Origin: Acetobacterium woodii
GTDB lineage: Bacteria; Bacillota; Clostridia; Eubacteriales; Eubacteriaceae
Assembly: GCA_016213825.1 (NCBI GenBank)
Contig: JACQZP010000021.1
Location: 62,001 to 126,000 of the forward strand
DNA: 64,000 nucleotides
Direction: 5' to 3'
The position numbers and the translations under genes were made by a program. Position 1 is the first letter of the stretch, and every line of letters starts with the position of its first letter. The notes below the pieces were generated by a model. The model saw only the letters and a program-made list of their open reading frames with translations. It was not told where the DNA came from and made no database searches. This document shows, one piece after another, positions 17,012 to 26,555 of the stretch.

Positions 17012-18474
17012 TATTCCACCTCCTGAGCCCGTTCCAGCGCTTCAAACATCGCCCGGGCTTTATTTCGTGATTCGTTGAATTCTTTTTCCGGGATGCTGTC
17101 AGCGACGATCCCGGCGCCGGCGGAGACATAGACCTTGTCGTTCTTTTTCACCGCCATGCGGATGGCAATGCACATGTCCATGTTACCGGAAAAGTCGATG
17201 TAGCCCACCGCTCCGCCATAAACGCCCCGCTTTTGTCCTTCCAGGGCATTGATAATTTCAATCGCCCGCTTTTTCGGCGCTCCGGACAGGGTGCCGGCTG
17301 GCAACACTGCTCCGAGAGCATCCAGCTGATCCAGTCCGTCTTTCAAGGTGCCGGTGACAGTCGAGGAAATATGGGAGACATGGGAATATTTGACCACCTC
17401 TTTGTAGGTTTCCACCTTGACCGAACCAAACTCACTGACCTTGCCCAGATCGTTACGACCCAGATCGACCAGCATATTGTGTTCGCTAAGCTCTTTTTCA
17501 TCCTTCAGCAGTTCGGCAATAAAGGCGGCATCCTGCTCCGGCGTTTCGCCCCGGGGACAGGTTCCGGCAATTGGGAAGGTCGAGAGCTTGGAATTCTTCA
17601 GCGATACCAGGGTTTCCGGGGATGCCCCGGCCACCTGGATCTCATCAAAGTCGATATAAAACATGTACGGCGAGGGGTTAATGGTTCGGAGCACCCGATA
17701 AGCGGACAGCAGATCACCCTCAAAGTCGGCTTCCAACCGGTTGGAAATCACCGCCTGGAAAATATCCCCCTGGTAAATATGCTCCCGGGTTTTTTCCACC
17801 ATCTCGCAGTAATAGTCTTTGGTAAACAGTGAGCGGTACTCCGAGGTCACCTGACCCCGGAAGGCCACGGTGCTGCTTCCGTTTTTAATCAGCGCCTCAA
17901 TTTCCTTGAGCTTGATGACCCCGTCGATATAGTTCGCCTCAAAGTTGTCGGTCTTAATATTGACGATCACGACAATTTTCTGGCGCAGATGATCATAGGC
18001 GATGACCTTATCAAACAACATCAGATTCAGGTCATCAAAATTTTCGGCATTGTCATTTTCCACCACCAGATTGGTTTCGGTATATTTGACAAAATCGTAG
18101 GCGATATAACCCACAAACCCACCGGTAAACACTGGCAGGAAATCCAACTTGGGACTTTTCCACTTGTCCAGAATTTCCCGCAGCACCGTCCGCGGATCGT
18201 CGGTCAGGATGTCTCTGGTCTTGCCGTTTTTAACGACCACTTCGCCATCCAGACAGGTCACGCTCAAGGTCGGGTCAAAACCCAGAAACGAATATCGCCC
18301 CCACTTTTCGCCGCCTTCCACACTTTCCAGCAAATAACACTTTTTGCCAGTGGCTTTTAAAATTTTAAGCACCTCAATCGGTGTCTTAATATCTGAAAAC
18401 AGCTCCAGACTAATCGGGATGCTCTGATAATCCCCGCAATACCCTCTGGCCTCTTCCATTGATGGTTTAATCAT
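17011..18474 (-). CDS. trpE: Anthranilate synthase component I
   Basis: A 488-residue chorismate-binding enzyme, first committed step to tryptophan. The feedback-inhibition motif LLES-x10-S is intact (LLES at 48-51, Ser62), so the enzyme should be tryptophan-sensitive. The catalytic C-terminal region has PAGTLSGAPKKRA and GAGIVADSIPEKE. The start at 18474 has AAAGGA 7 bases upstream; the in-frame ATG at 18582 would add 36 residues that lie in the leader and match no family part. First gene of the operon after the T-box leader. Confidence 0.96.
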   Translation of the reverse strand: MIKPSMEEARGYCGDYQSIPISLELFSDIKTPIEVLKILKATGKKCYLLESVEGGEKWGRYSFLGFDPTLSVTCLDGEVVVKNGKTRDILTDDPRTVLREILDKWKSPKLDFLPVFTGGFVGYIAYDFVKYTETNLVVENDNAENFDDLNLMLFDKVIAYDHLRQKIVVIVNIKTDNFEANYIDGVIKLKEIEALIKNGSSTVAFRGQVTSEYRSLFTKDYYCEMVEKTREHIYQGDIFQAVISNRLEADFEGDLLSAYRVLRTINPSPYMFYIDFDEIQVAGASPETLVSLKNSKLSTFPIAGTCPRGETPEQDAAFIAELLKDEKELSEHNMLVDLGRNDLGKVSEFGSVKVETYKEVVKYSHVSHISSTVTGTLKDGLDQLDALGAVLPAGTLSGAPKKRAIEIINALEGQKRGVYGGAVGYIDFSGNMDMCIAIRMAVKKNDKVYVSAGAGIVADSIPEKEFNESRNKARAMFEALERAQEVE

Positions 18475-18572
18475 AATCGTATCCTTTCGTTGGTTGGTTT
18501 TGTGATGTTTAAATAGACTGCTGTGCGGATTTTGCAAAGGGATGAGCAAAAACTCAAAATCAACACTACCCA

Positions 18573-18670
18573 GTACCGACAATTATTACATCATGTTGTA
18601 CGCATCGGGGCGAACACGGCGAAGCCTGTCCGATCCCGCAGCGAACAACAGATTAATAATTGGTCAGTAC
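18573..18670. repeat. Palindromic element B in the trp leader
   Basis: Ends GTACCGACAATTATT and AATAATTGGTCAGTAC are inverted repeats with small differences. The centre GCGAACACGGCGAAGCCTG resembles the centre of element A copy 3. It lies between the T-box terminator and trpE, so it is in the mRNA of the read-through transcript. Confidence 0.65.
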
Positions 18671-18730
18671 GTCGGTGACGAGTTAACCTCCCAATCAGCG
18701 TTCATATTATTTATGCGCTTTTTAAGTAAT

Positions 18731-18777
18731 AAAAAAACGCTCGTCCTTGATTAATAAAAATTAATCAAGGACGAACG
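18731..18777 (-). terminator. Regulated terminator of the T-box leader
   Basis: Arms 18738-18755 and 18760-18777 are 18 bases each with one mismatch (CGCTCGTCCTTGATTAAT and its partner), followed on the minus strand by seven T. It begins about 14 bases after the T-box sequence, the normal distance for the competing antiterminator. Confidence 0.9.
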
Positions 18778-19030
18778 CAAAAATTTAAGCCCGCGGTACC
18801 ACCTTAATTCACAGAGAAAAACCCCTGTACACTCTGCAGGATACAATCATATCCCTCGCAACTGACGTATGCGTCACGTCGCAGAATACTCAGAAATGTT
18901 ACTTTCCTTTGACTGCGCCCTCAGTGGTCCATTTGATGTTCTGCGTTGTGCGAGGCTCTCAGCCTTCCCCGCTCTCTGTAACTGCACGATACACCGTTAT
19001 CTCCACGTCAACGGTTTGATGATGTATTAA
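18731..19030 (-). promoter_or_regulatory. Tryptophan T-box riboswitch leader
   Basis: A minus-strand leader of about 300 bases. The T-box sequence AAGGTGGTACCGCG is exact at 18792-18805; its UGGU pairs with the free CCA end of uncharged tRNA. Upstream are the Stem I parts (AGAGAGCGGGGAAGGCTGAG) and the AGTA-containing turn (AAAGTAACATTTCTGAGTA). The likely specifier is TGG at 18929-18931 (minus strand, within AAATGGACCACTGAGGGCGC), which reads tRNA-Trp and fits the trp genes behind it. Low charging of tRNA-Trp should stabilise the antiterminator and let transcription enter trpE. Confidence 0.93.
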
Positions 19031-19039
19031 ATTAAATAA

Positions 19040-19068
19040 ATCTTAATCGATATTCCCGCTTTTGTCAA
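19040..19068 (-). promoter_or_regulatory. trp operon promoter
   Basis: On the minus strand TTGACA (19063-19068) and TAAGAT (19040-19045) are 17 bases apart. Transcription would start just before the T-box leader. Confidence 0.8.
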
Positions 19069-19168
19069 ACATTATTTCACTGATAACGCAATCATTAAGA
19101 AAAAAATGGCCGAATTTACTTTTCGTCATTCGTTGCCGTTACAAAACTGTCATGAGCTTTGTTCGTAG

Positions 19169-19642
19169 TCAGCCAATAACCGTCAGCTTCATCGGCACAA
19201 AAATAATCCCCTGGTTATTCTGTTCCTTATCCGTAACTTCAAAACCGAAACGTCGGTAAACTGCCACGGCATAGGGAGACGAATTCACTGTCATTTCAAA
19301 GGGTTGCCCTTCCTGCTGGCGCTTTAAGTCGGCGACCACGGTGGTAAACAAATCCCGGGCAATACCCTGGTGGTGATAGTGCTTGTCCACAAACATCAAC
19401 GAGATATGAAAGGTGTCCCGGGTGCCAATCACCCCAACAATCCGATTATCTTTAAAATATCCCCACAGTTTCTTATGACCGCTTTCCAGATCCTCAGCCA
19501 TTTCCTGCAACTTATAATCCAGATAATCGGTAAAGGTCTGACGGCCTTCTTCCGAATAGCCATCGGCAATGAATTCGTGAAAAACCTGATTGGCCAGATC
19601 CACCGCTGCTTTTAAATCGTTATTGTCAATTTTTTTAATCAT
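19169..19642 (-). CDS. GNAT-family N-acetyltransferase
   Basis: A 157-residue single-domain acetyltransferase. The acetyl-CoA loop appears as HYHHQGIARDLFTTV near residues 88-102 (the Q/R-x-x-G-x-G/A pattern), preceded by the beta-bulge strand HISLMFVD and followed by NSSPYAVAVYRRFGFEVT, typical of the C-terminal half. The substrate is not predictable. GGGAGG lies just before the ATG. The next gene upstream, a lipase, ends 44 bases away, so the two may be cotranscribed. Confidence 0.88.
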   Translation of the reverse strand: MIKKIDNNDLKAAVDLANQVFHEFIADGYSEEGRQTFTDYLDYKLQEMAEDLESGHKKLWGYFKDNRIVGVIGTRDTFHISLMFVDKHYHHQGIARDLFTTVVADLKRQQEGQPFEMTVNSSPYAVAVYRRFGFEVTDKEQNNQGIIFVPMKLTVIG

Positions 19643-19686
19643 CTCACCCTCCCCTGGGATGTCAATTCGGTTTGATGCTTCACGCC

Positions 19687-20535
19687 CTAATTTTTTCTCA
19701 TTGAATCTGCCAAAGCTGACAAATTAATCGGCTCCGGACAGAAACCCAGGGTGTTAAGGCGAAGTTCGTTGGCATAATCAAGGTCCTGCTCACTCAGCTT
19801 CTGGAAATAACAGTTGATCCGGTGATTGAGAAACACATTGTTCATCTGAAAACCAATCGGCACCGAGAGATTGACGTGCTCGTAAAACAGCCCCGTGTCC
19901 GTAAACGGCGGTGGATATTCGGCAGCTGGCAAGGTTGGGATAAAATCATGGACATTAAAAATCCGATAACTGTTTTTAACCAGCGCATTGTATTTTTTCG
20001 CAAAAGCCATATCGCCGGGACGCCCAGCCGCATAGGTATAAACAATGGTATTCTTTTGGGCCGTATTAACCGCAAAATCCAGAGCAGCCATTATGGCGAG
20101 ATCCCCGCCTAAGCTATGTCCAGTCAGATAAAGCGGTTTGTTTGCGGGAATGCTGTTGATAATTGCAATCAATTCGTCTCGCATCGACTGATAAATCCGG
20201 GTAATCCCCCGGTGAGTGGAACCAGCATCGGCCACATAGGGAAAGGGAATCTGAAACAGATCCAAATCCGAATCTATATTCGGGGTTGAATCCGATCCTC
20301 GAAAAGCCAGAACGATCCGCTCCTGCGATTCAGCCACAAATCCGAAATTTTCCGTTGTTTTTTCGGTGACCCCGGCTTTTCCCGTAAATGAGTGAATGGG
20401 TTTAAATTCATCCGGTAAAACCAGTTTTTCTTCACTAAAAAATGGATACGTCTGATAACAAAACCCGGCCATTAAAATGGCATCATTTGTGCTTAAGCCA
20501 AATGCATTTTCAACTTGATGTTCTATTGCGCTCAT
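19687..20535 (-). CDS. Class 3 lipase family protein
   Basis: A 282-residue alpha/beta hydrolase of the lipase class 3 type. The nucleophile elbow GHSLGGDLA is near residue 139; the catalytic Asp is probably in NVHDFIPTLP, and the His in FYEHVNLS or LNHRINCY. ERIVLAFRGSD is the family oxyanion strand. No signal peptide is visible, so it appears cytoplasmic, unusual for a triglyceride lipase; it may act on membrane lipids or storage polymers. AAAAGGAG precedes the ATG. Confidence 0.88.
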   Translation of the reverse strand: MSAIEHQVENAFGLSTNDAILMAGFCYQTYPFFSEEKLVLPDEFKPIHSFTGKAGVTEKTTENFGFVAESQERIVLAFRGSDSTPNIDSDLDLFQIPFPYVADAGSTHRGITRIYQSMRDELIAIINSIPANKPLYLTGHSLGGDLAIMAALDFAVNTAQKNTIVYTYAAGRPGDMAFAKKYNALVKNSYRIFNVHDFIPTLPAAEYPPPFTDTGLFYEHVNLSVPIGFQMNNVFLNHRINCYFQKLSEQDLDYANELRLNTLGFCPEPINLSALADSMRKN

Positions 20536-20566
20536 CGATATCTCCTTTTTGCTTCTTTAACTAAGC

Positions 20567-20822
20567 TAATTACTAAAATCATAACACCGAACAATGGTTG
20601 CTTTGGGTGCAGTTTCCACAACCATAAGAAATCGCTGAGCGAATTTCTTATGGTTCGTGGGCAGTCGCCAACTACAAGCAAGCTTGTGATTGGCTCGTTG
20701 CCTTCACGAAAACTATTGTGTAACGTGTAGGCGAACAGTACAAAAAATTGTAGTACGACCTAGTGTAACAATTGTTTCGTGCGAAACTGGGCCCAAAGCT
20801 CACGGCACTTTCTCAATTACCT
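20567..20822. repeat. Dispersed palindromic element A, copy 5, with nested hairpins
   Basis: Outer arms CCGAACAATGGTTGCTTTGG / CCCAAAGCTCACGGCAC and the core ACGTGTAGGCGAACAG are present. The left side is lengthened by two extra hairpins, CATAAGAAAT...ATTTCTTATG and GCCAACTACAAG...CTTGTGATTGGC. At about 250 bases it is the longest copy. It fills the space between the lipase and rsgA genes. Confidence 0.7.
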
Positions 20823-20831
20823 AACAATCCC

Positions 20832-21911
20832 TTAATTTCGTTTATTTTTGTTTTTCGCCTGACGCATGACTTGTTTCATTTCATTTTTACTGCCAAACAT
20901 ATTCTTTATTTTTTCCGCTTCCAGCTGCCGTGAATTTAGTCCTTCATAATCCAGCTCACGTTTCAGTTTGTTATAGTTTTCGAAGCGCTTTTCTGATAGC
21001 TCGCCGGTTTCAATGGCTTTTTTTACCGCACAACCCGGTTCGCAGGTGTGGGTGCAGTCGCTAAAGCGGCAGTTTTCGGCCAAAGCTTCAATATCCTCAA
21101 AAGATCGGGACAAATTGGCCATATCCAAATGCAGCTCCCGCATTCCCGGCGTATCAATAACCACGCCGCCATCGGGTAACAGCAGCAGTTGTCGGTGAGT
21201 GGTGGTGTGGCGTCCCTGATCATCATTGCGAAGCCCCTTGGTTTTTAGCACTTCTGCCCCCATCAAGCGGTTGATAATAGTGGATTTCCCCACTCCGGAT
21301 GATCCCAGAAAAACGATCGTTTTCCCCGGTGACAAATAGCCAGCGATCTGATCATAGCCCCGGTTGTCAGCACTGGAGCAAACGACCACATCCGTGCCCA
21401 CCCGAACCGTGGCAATCTCTGCCAGACGGCTGGCCAGATCGTCACATAAATCGGCTTTGGTCAAAACAATCACCGGCATCGCCATGCTATTCCAGGCGAT
21501 GGAAAGGTAGCGTTCCAAACGACGCAGGTTAAAATCGGCGTTTAAGGACATGCAGATGAACACCAGATCGAAGTTTGCCGCAACGATTTGGATGGCATTG
21601 CCGGTTCCGGCGGCTTTGCGTTCAAACAGGGTTTTACGGGTTAATACATGATGGATCACCGCATTTCCTGTATCGCCGTCCGTCCGGTCAATCATCACCC
21701 AATCACCAACCACCGGAAACCCGGTGGGGTCATCAGCATTAAAGGCCAGTTTACCAGACACTTCGGCCAATAATTCACCATTTTCACAGATTACCTTATA
21801 TAACTCCCGATGCTGCTCAGTCACTCGGGCTATAAACAGGTCGCTATAAAGGCTAGCTTCCTGTTTAAACCGCTCCGTCAATCCATACTTTTCCAGATCT
21901 ATCTTATTCAT
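20832..21911 (-). CDS. rsgA: RsgA-type ribosome small-subunit GTPase
   Basis: A 359-residue circularly permuted GTPase that helps mature the 30S ribosome. Parts in order: an N-terminal OB-like domain (FPVVGDWVMIDRTDGDTG), G4 VLTKADL, G1 GSSGVGKSTIINRL, switch GRHTTTHRQLLLL, G3 DTPGMREL, then a zinc knuckle (CRFSDCTHTCEPGC) and a helical tail ending in a basic run. The start is the ATG at 21911 with GGAGG 5 bases upstream; a TTG four codons earlier overlaps that site. The gene lacks the usual stp/prkC/rpe neighbours, so it could be a second RsgA paralogue; the main copy is not visible here. Confidence 0.92.
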   Translation of the reverse strand: MNKIDLEKYGLTERFKQEASLYSDLFIARVTEQHRELYKVICENGELLAEVSGKLAFNADDPTGFPVVGDWVMIDRTDGDTGNAVIHHVLTRKTLFERKAAGTGNAIQIVAANFDLVFICMSLNADFNLRRLERYLSIAWNSMAMPVIVLTKADLCDDLASRLAEIATVRVGTDVVVCSSADNRGYDQIAGYLSPGKTIVFLGSSGVGKSTIINRLMGAEVLKTKGLRNDDQGRHTTTHRQLLLLPDGGVVIDTPGMRELHLDMANLSRSFEDIEALAENCRFSDCTHTCEPGCAVKKAIETGELSEKRFENYNKLKRELDYEGLNSRQLEAEKIKNMFGSKNEMKQVMRQAKNKNKRN

Positions 21912-21983
21912 TTTTTCCTCCAAATTCTTTTATTCGAATTTTTCCTTCGAATTTTTTAGTCATCCGATTGGAGGGTCAAAGGC

Positions 21984-22043
21984 TTATTGTATTTCTTTGC
22001 CCTCCGGCATCACTACAATATCCATTTTATTATTATTTTTCAT
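21984..22043 (-). CDS. Possible 19-residue leader or small protein upstream of rsgA
   Basis: AAGGAG stands 6 bases before an ATG that opens a 19-codon frame, MKNNNKMDIVVMPEGKEIQ, then TAA. It lies 72 bases upstream of rsgA on the same strand. A palindrome ATTCGAA/TTCGAAT lies between them. The good ribosome site is the main support; no family is recognised. The rest of the 338-base gap up to 22249 is AT-rich and shows no other gene. Confidence 0.35.
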   Translation of the reverse strand: MKNNNKMDIVVMPEGKEIQ

Positions 22044-22249
22044 AAATTCTCCTTATCTTTCGTAATAATATCATTGTAAATGATTCTTTCAAAACAAGTC
22101 AAGGTAAATCAATACATCTTTGTGATTATTATCCCATTCTATTAATCCAATTTAAAGAAAAGCAATGCATTATCGACCAAAATCAGCTAAAATAAAACTT
22201 ACAACACGCTCACAATTACCCAGAAACTTCGTCCCAGAAAGGATGTCCT

Positions 22250-22780
22250 ATGAACCAAATTATTTGCCCGAAATGTGGCAGTGCCAACACCAGCCCGTCA
22301 ACAATTCCCCTGATTCATTGTAATAACTGCCAGGCCGATTTTGGCGGCGATCACCGTGATTTTGAGAAAAATACCAGCCGCATTGTTCTAAACACCTATA
22401 AAAAAGGAACTGCCAGTCAAAATCTGACCTTTTCAAAAACCGCCGCTGGCGCTACCATTGAAGGGCCTTTTCTCTGTTACTACCCGGATCTTCCGGAAAT
22501 ATATATCGATCATCAGCAGTGGCAACAATTATTGCAGGATTTTTATGACCAATTTGTAATTGATTGGAAATCTGAGTATTCAAATGCTGATGCGCCTGAT
22601 GATTTTGGCTGGGATTTAAAAATAATCTTTGACAATCAAGAGCCGGTTATTTCCAAAGGTCAGGGTTGCTATCCGCCCTATTGGGCTGCCCTGATGGATC
22701 TTTTTGTCAGCATCGGCCTTCCCAATATCGGTAACAAGCTGGGTCAGAATTTTTTGCAATTGCAGGCCCACACTCCATAG
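22250..22780 (+). CDS. Hypothetical zinc-ribbon protein
   Basis: A 176-residue cytoplasmic protein. The first 35 residues form a zinc ribbon (CPKCGSANTSPS ... CNNCQADFGG). The rest, with many aromatic and acidic residues (YYPDLPEIYIDHQQWQQLLQDFYDQF; quoted as two pieces PDLPEIYIDHQQW and QQLLQDFYDQF), has no family I can name. AAAGGATG precedes the ATG. It stands alone between divergent and unrelated genes. Confidence 0.72.
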   Translation: MNQIICPKCGSANTSPSTIPLIHCNNCQADFGGDHRDFEKNTSRIVLNTYKKGTASQNLTFSKTAAGATIEGPFLCYYPDLPEIYIDHQQWQQLLQDFYDQFVIDWKSEYSNADAPDDFGWDLKIIFDNQEPVISKGQGCYPPYWAALMDLFVSIGLPNIGNKLGQNFLQLQAHTP

Positions 22781-22967
22781 ACTGTGCTATTTTTCGGCAC
22801 TCGTCTTTATTACATTAACATAAGCGGCGGTTTATCATGCCAGCAAAGAATCAAACCGGATTTTATTAATTTTTTATTTAACCGTAATTTTTAGCGTTTC
22901 AGTTTAAGAAGCTTTAATATGTGGTATATAGTAACAATTCAAAAAATTTTAAAAGGCGGAGACTAGC

Positions 22968-25949
22968 ATGAATATTTTTAATAAGCACTCAATTGGCAAT
23001 AAAATTACCTCCAGAGTAATCATTTTTGTTGCCTTGGCCCTGCTGGTGATTGGTATTGCGGTGATCGTTTTAAGCATCAACACCGAAAACAAACAAATTG
23101 AGGATCAGATGAACCTGCAGCTCAACAATACAATCAGCGAGATTGAGCAAGTGCTCAGCAATCATAGTAATTCTGTGAGCAGTTTGAGTAAAACAATTGG
23201 TGTTGCCGGTACCCAGATGACAACCCCGGAATACAACAATCTGCTGACCCAATACGTCGGACTCAATGACGATACCTACGGTGTTGGTGTTTTTTATGAC
23301 TACAATAGTTATAAACCCGAAATTAAATATTTCGGCCCCTACGCCTACCGGGATAACGGGAGTATTGCCTTTGCCGAAGCCATGTTCAGCACCAATGAAT
23401 ATGACTATCCCAACCAGGAATGGTATCTTCTCGGTAAAAACGCCGGCGGTGAAATCGCCTGGTCTCCACCATTTAAAGACGAAGCACTGGGCATTTCCAT
23501 GGTCACAGCGGCAGCTGCAGTTTATGACAGTAGCAAAAACTTCAAAGGGGTCGTCACCGGCGATATTGATCTTTCCAGCCTCCAACAGATGATTAGCGAG
23601 ATCAAAGTCGGCGAGACTGGCCGGGCCTTTCTGGTCGATCAAACCGGTCTCTACATTGCCGATGCTGATGCTGCCAAGGCCATGAGTGTCAATCTGCAAG
23701 AAGACCCCAACGCCAGTCTTTCTGCATTAGGTAAAAGCATAATCAGCGGTGAACCCGGATCCGGAGTATTTACGGATGCTTCCGGCAAGAACAATATTTA
23801 TTATGCACCGATCCCCTCAACCGGTTGGACATTAGCGATTATGGAACCCCAAAGCGAGCTTAATGCCCCAATTATGATGCTGATTTTTCAGTTGATCGGC
23901 TTATTCTTATTAACCCTGATCGTCCTGAGTTTTATTATTGTCAAACAGATCAAAGGGGTGGTCAACCCCATCGTTCTGATCACCGAGCTGTTCCACAAGG
24001 CTGAATTGGGCGATTTTGACAGCGAGATTCCTGATGAGATCATCAAACGGGAAGATGAACTGGGCAAACTGGGATTATCTTTCCAGAAACTATCTGAAAA
24101 TATTCAGGAGAATATCGCTACCCTGGAACAGATTTCTCTAGGTAATCTGGAAGTCGTCGTCGATGTGAAATCCGATCACGATATCCAGTCCAAAAGTCTG
24201 CTTGAAGTGGTGGAAAACCTCAAGAACCTGGAAGCCGAGGTGGAAATGCTGACCCAATCGGCCACCGACGGCCATTTATCGATCCGTGGCGATGCTGCCA
24301 AATTCCAGGGTAAGTACCGGGATATTGTGGTTGGTGTCAACAACACCCTGGATGCGGTGGTCGAACCCTTGAACGTCTCGGCCGACTATGTTAATAAAAT
24401 CAGCAAGGGCGATATTCCCGCCAAAATTACCGCCACCTATCATGGTGACTTTAATACGATCAAAGAAAATCTTAACGCCTGTATCGATAATATCAATGCC
24501 CTGGTATCCGATGTCGAGATGCTGGCTCAGGCTGCCACCGCCGGCCAGCTGGAAATCCAGGCGGATGCCACCCAGCACAACGGTGATTTTAGAAAAATCA
24601 TCGAAGGCTTTAACATTACCCTAAACGCCTTGCTGGCACCGATTAATGAGGCTCGCCAGGTAATGACCAAAATGGCTGTCAACGATTATACCATTTCCAT
24701 GGTCGGCGACTACAAAGGCCATATGAAAGAATTTGGCGAGGAAATCAACCAGGTTCATACCCGACTGCTAGCTGCTCAGGATGCTTTTATCCGGATATCT
24801 AAGGGTGATACCAGCCGACTGAATGAATTACTTTCCATCGGCAAACGCTCCGACAACGATAAACTGATGCCAGCACTTATTGGCACCCTGACCACCATTG
24901 ATAATCTGATTGCCGAATCCCGCAACCTGGCTCAGGCCGGGGTTAACGGCAAGCTAGAATTCCGCAGCGATGCGTCTAAATTTGAGGGCGGCTATCAGTA
25001 TATCGTCGACGGCTTTAACCAGACTCTGGATGCCATTGAACAGCCCATCAACGAAGCTGCCCTTGTTTTGGCCGAAATGGCCGCGGGCAATCTGACCCGC
25101 AGTATGCAGGGCGATTATCTGGGCAGTTATGCCATTATCAAGAATTCACTCAATGATACGATGCGATCATTTAACGAAATTCTCGGCAGTATCAATGATT
25201 CAGCCGACGAGGTTGCCTCGGGATCCAAACAGGTTTCCTTCGGCAGTCAGGCGCTGGCTCAAGGTGCCACCGAGCAGGCCAGTTCCATGGAAGAACTGAA
25301 TGCTTCCATTGCTGAAGTCGCTGTTCAAACCAGCGAAAACGCCGTCAATGCCGACCAGGCCAACCAATTGACCCTGACCGCCCAGCAAAATGCCGAAAAT
25401 GGCAACACCCAAATGCAGCAGATGCTGCGGTCCATGGAAGAAATTAATGCTTCTTCCGCTAAAATTTCTAATATTATCAAGGTTATTGATGACATCGCCT
25501 TCCAGACCAATATCCTGGCCTTGAATGCGGCAGTGGAAGCCGCCCGGGCCGGACAACAGGGCAAAGGTTTTGCCGTCGTCGCCGAAGAGGTCAGAACCCT
25601 GGCCGGACGCAGTGCCGAAGCGGCCAAAGAAACCACCGAACTGATTGAAGGTTCCATTGCCAAAGTTTCCGAGGGCACCGTCATTGCCAACAATACTGCT
25701 GAATCTCTTACTGAAATTGTGGAAGGCGTTGCTAAAGTCGCCGCCTTAGTCGGCAAAATTGATGCTGCTTCCAATGAACAAACCGCTTCGATCAACCAGA
25801 TCAACACCGGCATCGAACAGGTTTCCCAGGTTGTTCAAACCAACTCGGCCACCGCCGAAGAAAGCGCTGCTGCCAGCGAAGAACTGTACAGCCAGGCTGA
25901 ACTGCTTAAAAACATGGTCAGCAACTTTCAATTAACTAAGTCGAAATAA
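22968..25949 (+). CDS. Chemoreceptor with dCache sensor and poly-HAMP array
   Basis: A 993-residue membrane chemoreceptor. Parts: short N terminus, transmembrane helix about 17-38, extracellular dCache_1 sensor about 45-290 (ligand-pocket-type residues in [20 protein letters not shown]), second transmembrane helix about 298-322, HAMP to about 376, then several further HAMP-like modules (repeats around [51 protein letters not shown]) up to about 730, and the signalling coil with tip [20 protein letters not shown] near 840. It is about twice the usual receptor length due to the HAMP chain. dCache domains often bind amino acids or carboxylates; the ligand is unknown. Faces the CheX genes across a two-way terminator. 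Confidence 0.94.
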   Translation: MNIFNKHSIGNKITSRVIIFVALALLVIGIAVIVLSINTENKQIEDQMNLQLNNTISEIEQVLSNHSNSVSSLSKTIGVAGTQMTTPEYNNLLTQYVGLNDDTYGVGVFYDYNSYKPEIKYFGPYAYRDNGSIAFAEAMFSTNEYDYPNQEWYLLGKNAGGEIAWSPPFKDEALGISMVTAAAAVYDSSKNFKGVVTGDIDLSSLQQMISEIKVGETGRAFLVDQTGLYIADADAAKAMSVNLQEDPNASLSALGKSIISGEPGSGVFTDASGKNNIYYAPIPSTGWTLAIMEPQSELNAPIMMLIFQLIGLFLLTLIVLSFIIVKQIKGVVNPIVLITELFHKAELGDFDSEIPDEIIKREDELGKLGLSFQKLSENIQENIATLEQISLGNLEVVVDVKSDHDIQSKSLLEVVENLKNLEAEVEMLTQSATDGHLSIRGDAAKFQGKYRDIVVGVNNTLDAVVEPLNVSADYVNKISKGDIPAKITATYHGDFNTIKENLNACIDNINALVSDVEMLAQAATAGQLEIQADATQHNGDFRKIIEGFNITLNALLAPINEARQVMTKMAVNDYTISMVGDYKGHMKEFGEEINQVHTRLLAAQDAFIRISKGDTSRLNELLSIGKRSDNDKLMPALIGTLTTIDNLIAESRNLAQAGVNGKLEFRSDASKFEGGYQYIVDGFNQTLDAIEQPINEAALVLAEMAAGNLTRSMQGDYLGSYAIIKNSLNDTMRSFNEILGSINDSADEVASGSKQVSFGSQALAQGATEQASSMEELNASIAEVAVQTSENAVNADQANQLTLTAQQNAENGNTQMQQMLRSMEEINASSAKISNIIKVIDDIAFQTNILALNAAVEAARAGQQGKGFAVVAEEVRTLAGRSAEAAKETTELIEGSIAKVSEGTVIANNTAESLTEIVEGVAKVAALVGKIDAASNEQTASINQINTGIEQVSQVVQTNSATAEESAAASEELYSQAELLKNMVSNFQLTKSK

Positions 25950-25975
25950 GGTCTCACTTCCGCTCATTATCATTA

Positions 25976-26005
25976 TCATGATCACCAGCAAGCTGGTGGT
26001 CATGA
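25976..26005 (+). terminator. Terminator of the poly-HAMP receptor gene
   Basis: Perfect 14-base arms TCATGATCACCAGC and GCTGGTGGTCATGA around a 2-base gap, followed by TTT. A very stable hairpin, though the T run is short. Confidence 0.65.
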
Positions 26006-26030
26006 TTTACTGTCCAAATCCAAAACAATA

Positions 26031-26070
26031 AAAATGAGCATCATCCATCTCGGATAATACTCATTTTTTT
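26031..26070. terminator. Two-way terminator between receptor and cheX genes
   Basis: AAAATGAGCA and TACTCATTTTTTT flank a loop; T runs on both strands. It can end the receptor transcript and the minus-strand CheX transcript. Confidence 0.75.
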
Positions 26071-26096
26071 GCTGTGTAAATTAATGTCAACTTAAT

Positions 26097-26555
26097 TTAA
26101 TCTAAGGCCACATTGATTTCCAGCTTAATGCCATCAATATCAAATTGAACACACATAACCTGGTCCTTGCTCATACTGAGTTCGATATCTTCACCAGTTA
26201 ACATGGTTGGTGGCGAAATATCAACATTAATGCCATCATTAGAGAAATTAATTGTCGCATTGGCGGTTAACATGTTCGATAGCTCAGAAATCGCACTCTT
26301 TGCCATATCATCCAACTCATCGACCGGCATACCCATCATCATGGTGGAGGCAATCTGTTTTGCTCCCTCGGTATCAATGGAGTAGGCGACATTTCCCTTT
26401 TTATCACCGACAATTCCCAATGTCAGCACAATTCCGCTGGCCGTTATTTTTTTGGATTTTTCGATTTGTTCTTTTAAAACGATGTTTCCAAATCCTAATT
26501 GAGGCATTACATCCGTAACTGATGCAATAAAAGGATTGATAATTGTTACATCCAT
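26097..26555 (-). CDS. cheX: CheX-type chemotaxis phosphatase
   Basis: A 152-residue CheC/CheX/FliY-fold protein that removes phosphate from CheY-P. The catalytic E-x2-N pattern is in AISELSNMLTANAT near residues 87-100. Its ATG lies within the last codons of the upstream receiver-CheX gene (10-base overlap) with AAAGGGGG just before, so the two are made together. Only one active helix motif is seen, as in CheX rather than CheC. Confidence 0.85.
   Translation of the reverse strand: MDVTIINPFIASVTDVMPQLGFGNIVLKEQIEKSKKITASGIVLTLGIVGDKKGNVAYSIDTEGAKQIASTMMMGMPVDELDDMAKSAISELSNMLTANATINFSNDGINVDISPPTMLTGEDIELSMSKDQVMCVQFDIDGIKLEINVALD

Noticed and set aside
18475-18582. Longer N terminus for TrpE
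   Set aside because: The extra part lies in the leader, has no family match and the ATG at 18474 has its own ribosome site.
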